10,275 nt of DNA from an uncultured Acetatifactor sp. (GTDB lineage Bacteria; Bacillota; Clostridia; Lachnospirales; Lachnospiraceae). Below are positions 1-6,569 of the stretch, in pieces. The notes beneath the pieces were generated by a model. It was not told the origin of the DNA. It saw only the letters and a list, made by a program, of their open reading frames with translations, and ran no database searches. Made by a program: the position numbers and the translations under genes. The first letter of the stretch is position 1. Each line of letters opens with the position of its first letter. The stretch is from positions 1 through 10,275 of the forward strand of contig CAJUJU010000084.1 in assembly GCA_910586835.1 (NCBI GenBank), given 5' to 3'.

Positions 1-70
1 CAGCTACCCTATTTCAGTTTGTTGATTGATACTGTTTTATGAGTAGCTACCATACAGGCGCCTTTTTTTA

Positions 71-159
71 CGGAGATGATGGGATTTGAACCCATGCGCC
101 GGCAAAGCCGACCTACCGGATTTCGAATCCGGACCCTTCAGCCGCTTGGGTACATCTCC
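71..159 (-). tRNA. tRNA-Ser (anticodon CGA)
   Basis: The reverse complement folds as a complete class II tRNA of 89 nt. The acceptor stem is GGAGATG with CATCTCC, and the discriminator base is G. The anticodon stem CCGGA/TCCGG closes the loop TTCGAAA, giving anticodon CGA, which reads the serine codon UCG. A long variable arm (GTCGGC, TTT, GCCGGC) is the hallmark of tRNA-Ser. The T arm is ATGGG-TTCAAAT-CCCAT. CCA is not encoded, because the bases after the discriminator read TAA, so it must be added by CCA nucleotidyltransferase. The gene diverges from pfkA and has its own promoter just upstream. Confidence 0.95.
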
Positions 160-170
160 AGTGCGTTTCT

Positions 171-199
171 ATTTTATAATAGGAAGCCTTCTTTTGCAA
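171..199 (-). promoter_or_regulatory. Sigma-A promoter of tRNA-Ser
   Basis: On the minus strand, TTGCAA (194-199) and TAAAAT (171-176) are separated by exactly 17 bp. Transcription would begin near position 164, a few bases before the mature tRNA 5' end at 159. Confidence 0.7.
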
Positions 200-229
200 C
201 AACTTTTTTCTGAATCCCCTGTGTAACGG

Positions 230-258
230 TTGCAAATTTTTCCTGAAAAGGGTAAGAT
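230..258 (+). promoter_or_regulatory. Sigma-A promoter of the pfkA-dnaX row
   Basis: TTGCAA (230-235) and TAAGAT (253-258) are separated by 17 bp, about 57 bp before the pfkA start codon. It lies back-to-back with the tRNA-Ser promoter; the two -35 boxes are about 30 bp apart. No terminator-like hairpin lies between it and pfkA. Confidence 0.6.
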
Positions 259-315
259 GTAAGTGCGTTTAAAACCGGCAATAATAGAAAAAAAGAAAAG
301 CAGGAGGGAATTCAT

Positions 316-1389
316 ATGAAAAGAATCGGTATGTTGACCAGCGGCGGAGACTGTCAGGCACTGAACGCCGCCATGAGAGGCGTTGTGAAGACTCTGGCGG
401 CCAGCAGGGAGCAGGTGGAGATTTACGGATTCCTGGACGGGTATAAGGGCCTGATCTACAGCAGATTCCAGATGCTGACCGGCAAGGATTTTTCCGGCAT
501 CCTGACAAAGGGCGGAACGATCCTGGGAACCTCCAGAACACCCTTCAAGACCATACAGGATCCGGACGAGAACGGATTGAATAAGGTGGAGGCCATGAAG
601 CAGAATTACTATAAGCTTCAGCTGGATTGTCTGGTGATCCTGGGCGGGAACGGCACGCACAAGACGGCCAATCTGCTCCGCAAGGAGGGGCTGAATATTG
701 TCACGCTTCCCAAGACCATCGACAATGACCTTTGGGGAACGGACATGACTTTCGGCTTTCAAAGTGCGGTTGACATTGCCACTGATGCCATTGACTGCAT
801 TCATACCACGGCGGCCTCCCACGGCAGGGTATTTATTGTGGAGGTCATGGGACATAAGGTGGGCTGGCTGACCTTAAATGCCGGAATGGCAGGCGGCGCG
901 GACATCATTCTGCTTCCCGAGATTCCCTACGATATTGATAAGGTGATTGACAAGATAGAGGAGAGAGACAGAAGAGGCAGCCGTTTTACCATCATAGCGG
1001 TGGCGGAGGGAGCGATTTCCAAGGATGACGCAGCGCTTTCCAAAAAGGAATACAAGAAAAAGCTGGAGAAGAGAGCCTTTCCCTCCGTATCCTATGAGGT
1101 GGCTGCGGCCATTCAGAAAAAGACGGGAAGAGAGGTTCGCGTCACCGTTCCGGGACATACGCAGAGAGGCGGAAGCCCCTGCCCTTATGACCGTGTGTTT
1201 GCAAGCCGTCTGGGGGCTGAGGCAGGCAAGCTGATTCTGGACGGACAGTACGGTTTCATGGTGGGATATAAAAACCGTGAGATCGTCAAGGTTCCCCTGG
1301 AGGATGTGGCGGGGAAGCTGAAGATGATAGAGCCCGACGCGAGCATCGTGCAGGAGGCCAAGCTTTTGGGCATCAGCTTTGGAGATTAA
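316..1389 (+). CDS. pfkA: 6-phosphofructokinase (group A PFK, mixed-type active site)
   Basis: This cytoplasmic glycolytic enzyme phosphorylates fructose 6-phosphate to fructose 1,6-bisphosphate. The 357-residue product has the family layout. The N-terminal phosphate-donor loop is TSGGDCQALNAAMRG (8-22). The donor-site motif is GGNGT (110-114). The catalytic loop is PKTIDND, with catalytic Asp136, matching Asp127 of E. coli PfkA. The sugar-phosphate region is SHGRVFIVEVMG (168-179), and PGHTQRGG (279-286) carries His281 and Arg284. Gly113 (E. coli Gly104) points to ATP as donor, but Lys133 (E. coli Gly124) is typical of PPi-dependent enzymes and of the ATP-using actinobacterial group. Asn112 replaces the usual Asp103. 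Donor choice is therefore uncertain. The ATG at 316 has AGGAGG at 302-307, 8 bases upstream. dnaX starts 22 bp after the stop. Family assignment is firm; donor specificity is not. Confidence 0.95.
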   Translation: MKRIGMLTSGGDCQALNAAMRGVVKTLAASREQVEIYGFLDGYKGLIYSRFQMLTGKDFSGILTKGGTILGTSRTPFKTIQDPDENGLNKVEAMKQNYYKLQLDCLVILGGNGTHKTANLLRKEGLNIVTLPKTIDNDLWGTDMTFGFQSAVDIATDAIDCIHTTAASHGRVFIVEVMGHKVGWLTLNAGMAGGADIILLPEIPYDIDKVIDKIEERDRRGSRFTIIAVAEGAISKDDAALSKKEYKKKLEKRAFPSVSYEVAAAIQKKTGREVRVTVPGHTQRGGSPCPYDRVFASRLGAEAGKLILDGQYGFMVGYKNREIVKVPLEDVAGKLKMIEPDASIVQEAKLLGISFGD

Positions 1390-1411
1390 GTAAGCCGGAA
1401 GGATTGCACTC

Positions 1412-2995
1412 ATGTCATATACAGCACTATACAGAAAATTCCGACCTGACACCTTCGCGGATGTGAAGGGCCAGGATCATATCGTGACTACGCTGAAAAA
1501 CCAGCTCAAGGCGAAGCGCATCGGCCATGCCTATCTGTTCACGGGGACGAGAGGAACCGGAAAAACCACGGTTGCAAAGATCTTTGCCCGCACGGTGAAC
1601 TGCGAAAATCCCGCGGAGGACGGTCCCTGCGGAGAGTGCCGCATCTGCCGCGCCATCGCCGCCGGCGCCAGCATGAATGTCATAGAGATTGACGCCGCCT
1701 CCAACAACGGTGTGGATAATATCCGGGAGATCGTGGAGGAGGTCTCCTACTCTCCGGCGGAGGGAAATTATAAGGTTTACATCATAGACGAGGTGCATAT
1801 GCTCTCCATAGGAGCCTTCAACGCATTGCTGAAGACCCTGGAGGAGCCGCCCTCCTATGTCATTTTCATTTTGGCCACCACAGAGGTGCACAAGCTGCCG
1901 GTGACAATTTTGTCCCGCTGCCAGAGGTATGACTTCAAGCGGATTTCCATTGATACCATTGCGGCGAGGATGAAGGAGCTGACCGATGCGGAGCATGTAC
2001 AGGTGGAGGACAGGGCGCTCCGCTATCTGGCCAAGACGGCGGACGGATCCATGAGAGACGCGCTGAGCCTGCTGGATCAGTGTATTGCGTTTTATCTGGG
2101 CAGAGAGCTGACCTACGAAAATGTGCTGGATGTGCTGGGGGCCGTGGATACGGAAGTGTTCAGCAGGCTGCTGTGCGGCGTCCTGGACAGGGACGTGCTG
2201 GGCTGTATTAAGCTGCTGGAGGAGATTGTGATGCAGGGGCGTGAGCTGACACAGTTTGTGTCGGACTTTACTTGGTATCTGCGCAATCTCATGCTGGTGC
2301 AGGCGTCGGATAACCTGGAAGATGTGATCGACATGTCTGCGGATAACCTGAAACGGCTGAAGGAAGAGGCGTCAAGGGCGGAGCCGGATCAGATCGTACG
2401 TTATATTCGGATTTTTTCCGAGCTCTCCGGGCAGATTCGCTATGCCGCCCAGAAGCGGATCCTGGTGGAGATTGCTTTGATCAAACTCTGCAGGCCGGAG
2501 ATGGAGACGGACGGGGAGGCCGTTCTGGATCGGATCCGTCAGGTGGAGGATAAGCTGGAGAAGGGCGTTGTGTCGGTGGTGTCCCCGGGGCAGGCGGCGG
2601 GACAGCCGGGGACCGCGGCGGAGAACCCGGGCGGGCGGAAGCCCGAGCTGCCCAAGGCGATACCGGAGGATGTGCGGGAGATTGTCTCAAAGTGGCCGGC
2701 CATTTCGGGAAGCGCCGACAACCCCATGAGAATTTACCTGAAGTCTGCCAAACTCAGCCTGGGCGGCGACAACAGGCTGACGGTAGTGTTGGAGGACGGC
2801 ATCCCTTCCGATTATTTTTTACAGCATCCCGAGAATAAGCGGCAGCTGGAGGCATTGCTGTCCGATTTTTCCGGTAAGGAGATAGAGGTGAATATCCAGA
2901 CGGTCAGAGGGCAGCAGGAGTTCGAGCAGAACTTTGTGGATCTTTCCCAGATTGTCCGGATGGAGATCGACGAGGAAGAGGAAGAAGATCATTAG
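1412..2995 (+). CDS. dnaX: DNA polymerase III subunit gamma/tau (clamp-loader ATPase)
   Basis: DnaX is the ATPase of the clamp loader, which places the beta sliding clamp on primed DNA and joins the loader to the replicative polymerase. The 527-residue product has an AAA+ domain with Walker A GTRGTGKTT (45-53), a four-cysteine zinc module (Cys64, Cys73, Cys76, Cys79), Walker B IIDEVH (124-129) and the SRC motif with the arginine finger (168-170). A collar domain follows to about residue 365. Then come a Gly/Pro-rich linker (about 390-425), a C-terminal domain (about 430-515) and an acidic tail (517-527). A weak ribosome binding site, GGAAGGA (1397-1403), precedes the ATG by 8 bases. It sits between pfkA and ybaB; dnaX-ybaB-recR is a conserved order in many bacteria. 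A slippery heptamer near the 3' end might yield a shorter form (separate entry). Confidence 0.97.
   Translation: MSYTALYRKFRPDTFADVKGQDHIVTTLKNQLKAKRIGHAYLFTGTRGTGKTTVAKIFARTVNCENPAEDGPCGECRICRAIAAGASMNVIEIDAASNNGVDNIREIVEEVSYSPAEGNYKVYIIDEVHMLSIGAFNALLKTLEEPPSYVIFILATTEVHKLPVTILSRCQRYDFKRISIDTIAARMKELTDAEHVQVEDRALRYLAKTADGSMRDALSLLDQCIAFYLGRELTYENVLDVLGAVDTEVFSRLLCGVLDRDVLGCIKLLEEIVMQGRELTQFVSDFTWYLRNLMLVQASDNLEDVIDMSADNLKRLKEEASRAEPDQIVRYIRIFSELSGQIRYAAQKRILVEIALIKLCRPEMETDGEAVLDRIRQVEDKLEKGVVSVVSPGQAAGQPGTAAENPGGRKPELPKAIPEDVREIVSKWPAISGSADNPMRIYLKSAKLSLGGDNRLTVVLEDGIPSDYFLQHPENKRQLEALLSDFSGKEIEVNIQTVRGQQEFEQNFVDLSQIVRMEIDEEEEEDH
2815..2821 (+). other. Possible -1 frameshift site T TTT TTA in dnaX
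   Basis: The zero-frame codons are TAT-TTT-TTA (residues 468-470), so T TTT TTA is in the correct phase for simultaneous slippage. The -1 frame then reads five codons and stops at TAA (2836-2838), giving a product of about 475 residues. Many bacteria make a short DnaX by frameshifting, E. coli at A AAA AAG. Stimulators are weak here: GGAGG (2791-2795) is 19 bases upstream, and a 6-bp stem (2841-2846 with 2857-2862) starts 19 bases downstream. Confidence 0.25.
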
Positions 2996-3013
2996 TGTAA
3001 GGGAGGAGCACAC

Positions 3014-3358
3014 ATGGCAAAGAGAGGCGGATTTCCCGGGGGCGGAATACCCGGAAGCATGAATAATCTGATGAAGCAGGCACAGCGCATGCAGCGTCAG
3101 ATGGAGGAAGGCCAGAAGGAGCTGGAGACGAAGGAGTTTGTGGCAAAGGCCGGCGGAGGCGCCGTGGAAGCGGCGGTGAACGGAAAGAAGGAGGTTCTGC
3201 GCATTGTTCTTGCGGAAGAGATCGTGGATCCGGAAGACATTGAGACTCTGCAGGACGCAGTGGTGGCTGCCGTCAATGAGGCCATGCGTCAGGCGGATGC
3301 GGCAAGTGCGGAGCTGATGGGCAAAATGACCGGAGGACTGGGAGGATTGCCCTTCTGA
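3014..3358 (+). CDS. ybaB: YbaB/EbfC family nucleoid-associated protein
   Basis: Members of this family are small dimeric DNA-binding proteins of the nucleoid, nearly always encoded between dnaX and recR, as here. The 114-residue product has a Gly-rich N-terminal tail, a first helix rich in Met, Gln, Lys and Glu (about 16-40), a three-strand sheet region (41-68, including the characteristic GGGAVEAAVNGKKEV) and a second long helix (76-105). A Gly-rich tail ends in LPF. The ATG follows a strong GGGAGGAG site (3001-3008), and the gap from dnaX is 18 bp. The stop codon TGA shares its final A with the recR start codon, implying coupled translation. Length and order match the family; the role in this organism is inferred. 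Confidence 0.95.
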   Translation: MAKRGGFPGGGIPGSMNNLMKQAQRMQRQMEEGQKELETKEFVAKAGGGAVEAAVNGKKEVLRIVLAEEIVDPEDIETLQDAVVAAVNEAMRQADAASAELMGKMTGGLGGLPF

Positions 3359-3954
3359 TGGAGCTTTACAGCGGACATATCAACAAATTAATAGAAGAGC
3401 TTGCTGCGCTCCCGGGCATTGGAAACAAGTCTGCGCAAAGACTGGCCTTCCACCTGATCAATATGCCGCAGGACAAGGTGAACAGGCTTGCCAGGGCCAT
3501 TGTGGATGCCAAGGAGAATGTGCGCTATTGCAGGGAGTGTTATACGCTGACAGACAGGGATATCTGTCCTGTCTGTGCCAACCGGAACCGCAACCATAAA
3601 ATGATTATGGTGGTGGAAAATACAAGAGACCTGACGGCATATGAAAAGACCGGGCGCTATGAGGGCGTGTACCATGTGCTGCACGGGGCGATTTCCCCCA
3701 TGCTGGGTATCGGCCCCGGGGATATCAGGCTGAAAGAGCTGATGGAACGGCTGCAGGGCGAGGTGGAGGAGGTCATCATAGCCACCAACTCCAGCCTGGA
3801 GGGGGAGACCACGGCAATGTACCTCAGCAAGATGGTCAAGCCAACGGGTATCCGGGTCACCAGGATCGCCAGCGGTGTGCCGGTGGGCGGTGATCTGGAA
3901 TATATAGACGAAGTGACTCTGCTGCGTGCCCTGGAGGGACGGGTGGAGCTGTAG
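3358..3954 (+). CDS. recR: Recombination mediator RecR
   Basis: RecR works with RecO (and RecF) to load RecA on SSB-coated single-stranded DNA during gap repair. The 198-residue product has the expected order: a helix-hairpin-helix around LPGIGNKSAQRLAFHL (18-33), a C4 zinc finger (Cys58, Cys61, Cys70, Cys73), a Toprim domain with the conserved acidic residue Glu87 in VVEN and the NSSLEGE stretch (144-150), then a Walker-B-like C-terminal region (GVPVGGDLEYIDEV, 173-186). The ATG overlaps the ybaB stop as TGATG. The ribosome binding site GGAGGA (3341-3346) lies inside the end of ybaB. The length is usual for the family, and no key residue is missing. Confidence 0.97.
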   Translation: MELYSGHINKLIEELAALPGIGNKSAQRLAFHLINMPQDKVNRLARAIVDAKENVRYCRECYTLTDRDICPVCANRNRNHKMIMVVENTRDLTAYEKTGRYEGVYHVLHGAISPMLGIGPGDIRLKELMERLQGEVEEVIIATNSSLEGETTAMYLSKMVKPTGIRVTRIASGVPVGGDLEYIDEVTLLRALEGRVEL

Positions 3955-3987
3955 TGCACGGATTATGTTGATCGGGAGGACTGGATT

Positions 3988-5049
3988 ATGGCAATTAAAA
4001 TTGAGACGGCTGTCTGGGAACAGCTTCCGGGGAAGGGCGAGGTAAAGCTGTATACGCTTTCCAACGACAGCGGAATGAAGGTGACGGTGAGCAGTCTTGG
4101 AGCGGTGATCGTAAAGCTGATCGTGCCGGATCAGGACGGAAAGGAAGCCGATGTGGTACTTGGCTTTGACCGGGCGGAGGATTATCTGAAAAATCCCAGC
4201 TTTTTCGGCGCGGTGATCGGGCCCAGCGCAAACCGGATCGGCAGAGCGGAGTATATCATTGAAGGTGTTGTCTGCCACGCGGATGTGAACGACGGAGTGA
4301 ACAATCTCCACAGCCACATTGAGGAAGGGTATCACAAGCGCAACTGGGAGGCCAGAGAGACAAAGGACGGCGTGACCTTTGCGCTTTGCGACGGGGACGG
4401 ACAAATGGGGTTCCCCGGCAATAAGCAGGTTTCCGTGACCTACCGATTGGGGGAGGACAACAGCCTTCATCTTCTGTATCGTGGAACCAGTGACAAAAAG
4501 ACCATACTGAATCTGACCAACCACACTTATTTTAATTTGGACGGGCATGACAGCGGAAGTATCGAGGGTCATGAGCTCTGGCTGGCAGCTTCCAGCTATA
4601 CGCCTGCGGATGCCGGTTCCATTCCCACAGGGGAGATTGCCCGGGTGGCGGGAACTCCCATGGATTTCACCACGGCAAAACAGGTGGGCAGGGAGATTGG
4701 AGAGGCGTTTGAACAGCTTCAGTTTGCCGGGGGCTATGACCATAACTGGGTGATCGACGGGTGGCAGGACGACGGACAGCTTCGTCATTTTGCAACGGTG
4801 AAGGCTCCTAGGAGCGGCAGGGTAATGAAGGCTTACACCACGCTTCCCGGCGTACAGTTTTATGCGGGCAACTTTATTGCGGAGCAAAACGGCAAGGAGG
4901 GTGCGGTCTACGGTCCCAGGATGGGAATGTGCCTGGAGACTCAGTATTTCCCGGACTCCGTCAACAAGCCGCAGTTCCCCTCCTGCGTCTTTGGGGGAGA
5001 CAGGGAATACGCCTCCGAGACGGTGTACCGGTTTGAATGTTCTGAATAA
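3988..5049 (+). CDS. galM: Aldose 1-epimerase (mutarotase)
   Basis: This enzyme interconverts alpha and beta anomers of aldoses such as galactose and glucose, feeding the Leloir pathway and glycolysis. The 353-residue product shows the galactose mutarotase fold signatures: ANRIGRAEY with Arg83, a substrate-binding His108 in NNLHSH, LTNHTYFNL with the likely catalytic acid His179, GYDHNW with Asp251, the LPGVQFYAGNF strand (286-296) and CLETQYFPD with the likely catalytic base Glu317. There is no signal peptide, so it acts in the cytoplasm. Where many relatives have LHGG, this one has LHSH. GGGAGGA (3974-3980) lies 7 bases before the ATG. The gap from recR is 33 bp, so it probably rides on the same transcript. 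No other galactose gene is in view. Confidence 0.93.
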   Translation: MAIKIETAVWEQLPGKGEVKLYTLSNDSGMKVTVSSLGAVIVKLIVPDQDGKEADVVLGFDRAEDYLKNPSFFGAVIGPSANRIGRAEYIIEGVVCHADVNDGVNNLHSHIEEGYHKRNWEARETKDGVTFALCDGDGQMGFPGNKQVSVTYRLGEDNSLHLLYRGTSDKKTILNLTNHTYFNLDGHDSGSIEGHELWLAASSYTPADAGSIPTGEIARVAGTPMDFTTAKQVGREIGEAFEQLQFAGGYDHNWVIDGWQDDGQLRHFATVKAPRSGRVMKAYTTLPGVQFYAGNFIAEQNGKEGAVYGPRMGMCLETQYFPDSVNKPQFPSCVFGGDREYASETVYRFECSE

Positions 5050-5097
5050 ACCGAATAAAATGTCGAACGTTTTTCTGTCTGACATGACAAAGAACGC

Positions 5098-5103
5098 TAA
5101 AAT
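5098..5103 (+). promoter_or_regulatory. Candidate -10 box (TAAAAT) of the LysM gene
   Basis: TAAAAT lies at the foot of the hairpin. A transcript started from it would begin near 5110 and so lack the ACCTCC arm that masks the ribosome binding site. No good -35 box is present at 17 bp (CTGTCT). CTGACA (5079-5084) is close to consensus but only 13 bp away. The promoter is therefore tentative. Confidence 0.25.
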
Positions 5104-5154
5104 ACCTCCGTATGTCGATGCTATTATCTACAGTATCGGCATAGGAGGTGTTTT
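5099..5154 (+). terminator. Long hairpin over the SD of the LysM gene; terminator-like
   Basis: The two arms 5099-5122 and 5132-5154 form about 23 pairs with one bulged base (G5110) and a 9-nt loop (5123-5131). The core ACCTCC (5104-5109) pairs with AGGAGG plus the next T (5144-5149). Three pairs are G-U wobbles (5103-5150, 5115-5139, 5120-5134). The 3' arm therefore contains the ribosome binding site AGGAGG (5143-5148) of the gene starting at 5157, and it runs into six T residues (5151-5156). It has the form of an intrinsic terminator after galM and would also mask translation of any read-through transcript. Pairing is read directly from the bases; function is inferred. Confidence 0.7.
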
Positions 5155-5156
5155 TT

Positions 5157-6401
5157 ATGGATTTACCGAAAAATGTCACGCAGATTGGCGAGACAAATCA
5201 CAGCTGCAAGATTTATGTGGAGGATTACGTCATCTCCTATATCAAGCAAATGAACGGACATGCCCTTGACAAAGGCCTTGCAGTTGCATTGTACGGGGTG
5301 CGCAGGGAGGAGGCCGGGATCACCTACCTGTTCTTTTACGGCGCGGCAAAGCTGAACTTTCTGCAGCGAGAAACCCGGCACCTGTCCCAGGCGGTGCTTC
5401 AGGAGGCAGAGAAGACAAGGAAGAGATACTTTGGCGAATATACCTTTCTCGGATATCGCCTGCTGGACGGAGAGATGGTGGAAGGCTTTCATGTCTATGA
5501 GCAGGGGGTGTGCAGATACATAGAGGGATACGCACAATTTTATGAAAAAAATGACAGTATGCTTCGGTTTATGCTGGAGGAGCGGCAGGAAGAAGTAAAG
5601 CCCGAGGAGTTTGACCAGGAAAAGTATGACGTGGTAAAGCGCAGGCAGGAGGAACGCAGAAGCCGGGCGGAGGAAGAGACCGGGAGATCCCGCAGCATTT
5701 ACCGGGAGAACGGACAGGCCGGGAAAAAAGGAAAGCCGGTGGATACCAGGCTGAGGCAGATGAAGACGGTTGCCGCGGCAATCTTTATTCTGTTGTGCGC
5801 GGCAGGATTTGCAACTATGGATGGCGGCCGGAGACTGGACGAGCTTCAGATGGCTGCCAGGGAAATGTTGGATTCCTTTTCGGAGAGGCAGCTGCCGGAT
5901 GCGGTGGAGGTCTCCAATGGGACGGCTCAGGTAGGCACCATTGTGGCGGAGGACAGGCTGACGGAGGCCATTCGAAAAGAAAACGAGGCGGTTCAGAACG
6001 CGGGAACCGGAAATCAGGGTTCCCAGGGCTTCGGAGAAGGACAGCCTGCTGTCCCGGGTCCGGAACCGTCTCCTGGGCCGGAGCAGGAGGATCCGTCCAC
6101 CCTGCCTTCCGGCGAAGTTTCCGGTCAGCTGCCGGAACAGCCTTCCGTGAATGAGCCGACGGTTACGCCGACACCGGATCCCAGTCCAACGCCGGAACCC
6201 ACTCCGTCTCCGGCGCCGGAACCTACGCCGGAGCCTGTCCCGGAGCCGGTCTCCTACACTATCCAGAGGGGAGATACACTGATCGGAATCTGCCTGGCCA
6301 GATACGGCAGCGATGCCAGAGTGGCTGAGATCTGTTCCCTGAATAATATTACTGATCCAGACGATATCAAGATAGGCCAGAAAATTTTATTACCACAATA
6401 G
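5157..6401 (+). CDS. Membrane-anchored LysM-domain protein
   Basis: The 414-residue product has four parts. Residues 1-140 form a soluble domain of unknown function (it contains IYVEDYVISYIKQM and EYTFLGYRLLDGEMVEGF). A charged Glu/Arg/Lys-rich linker follows (141-203). One membrane segment spans about 204-220 (KTVAAAIFILLCAAGFATM); basic residues before it predict N-terminus inside. The extracytoplasmic part has a Pro/Glu/Thr-rich stalk (about 297-365) with PEP/PTP repeats and a C-terminal LysM domain (366-413: YTIQRGDTL ... IKIGQKILLP). LysM binds N-acetylglucosamine glycans, so the protein probably ties a cytoplasmic module to peptidoglycan. The ATG at 5157 is preferred because AGGAGG (5143-5148) sits 8 bases before it; the in-frame GTG at 5148 overlaps that site. 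Function is unknown. A spore or cell-division role is possible but not shown. Confidence 0.88.
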   Translation: MDLPKNVTQIGETNHSCKIYVEDYVISYIKQMNGHALDKGLAVALYGVRREEAGITYLFFYGAAKLNFLQRETRHLSQAVLQEAEKTRKRYFGEYTFLGYRLLDGEMVEGFHVYEQGVCRYIEGYAQFYEKNDSMLRFMLEERQEEVKPEEFDQEKYDVVKRRQEERRSRAEEETGRSRSIYRENGQAGKKGKPVDTRLRQMKTVAAAIFILLCAAGFATMDGGRRLDELQMAAREMLDSFSERQLPDAVEVSNGTAQVGTIVAEDRLTEAIRKENEAVQNAGTGNQGSQGFGEGQPAVPGPEPSPGPEQEDPSTLPSGEVSGQLPEQPSVNEPTVTPTPDPSPTPEPTPSPAPEPTPEPVPEPVSYTIQRGDTLIGICLARYGSDARVAEICSLNNITDPDDIKIGQKILLPQ

Positions 6402-6419
6402 TGGAAGCTATGGTATAAT
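6390..6419 (+). promoter_or_regulatory. Extended -10 promoter for the DUF5711-like/cvpA unit
   Basis: A perfect TATAAT (6414-6419) is preceded by TG one base upstream (TGGTATAAT), an extended -10 element. TTACCA (6390-6395), 18 bp upstream, matches four of six -35 positions. The -35 lies inside the last codons of the LysM gene. The predicted start near 6426 leaves a leader of about 205 nt before the next ATG. Confidence 0.65.
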
Positions 6420-6505
6420 GTGCGCAAAGGGCAGAGTCAAGTGGACGGAGAACCCGCTGCAGAGCTTGCTCAAGCAGCGGGTTGTTCGGCCATTTGACGA
6501 GCGAA

Positions 6506-6544
6506 GCGAACCCGGAAAACCGAGAGGTTTTTCGGGTCTCTGCC
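6506..6544 (+). repeat. 39-nt palindromic repeat, copy 1
   Basis: This copy differs from the one at 6570-6608 at one position (38 of 39 identical). It forms a 12-bp stem with one G-U pair and a GAGA tetraloop, followed by the shared tail CTCTGCC. Copies start 64 bp apart. The form suggests a dispersed REP-like intergenic element, though only two copies are in view. Confidence 0.8.
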
Positions 6545-6569
6545 CGAGACTTGCGGCAATGAACTGATG

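Noticed and set aside
1..70. Attachment site or integrated element next to the tRNA 3' end
   Set aside because: Only a short repeated AGCTACC is seen. No integrase or copy of the tRNA end is present, and the window stops here.
874..1452. 192-residue open frame on the minus strand
   Set aside because: It is antisense to the end of pfkA and has no family motif; a shadow.
2411..2418. T6 run in dnaX as another slippery site
   Set aside because: The phase is ATT-TTT-TCC, which does not allow -1 tandem slippage.
3388..5085. 565-residue open frame on the minus strand
   Set aside because: It lies antisense to recR and galM, both with complete family motifs. Its product shows no recognisable domain, and it is a shadow of codon bias.
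5069..5095. Second hairpin after galM (5069-5079 with 5086-5095)
   Set aside because: The stem is AU-rich with a bulge and a wobble, and no T-run follows; too weak to call.
5148..5156. GTG start at 5148 for the LysM protein
   Set aside because: The GTG overlaps the AGGAGG ribosome binding site. The ATG at 5157 has ideal spacing.
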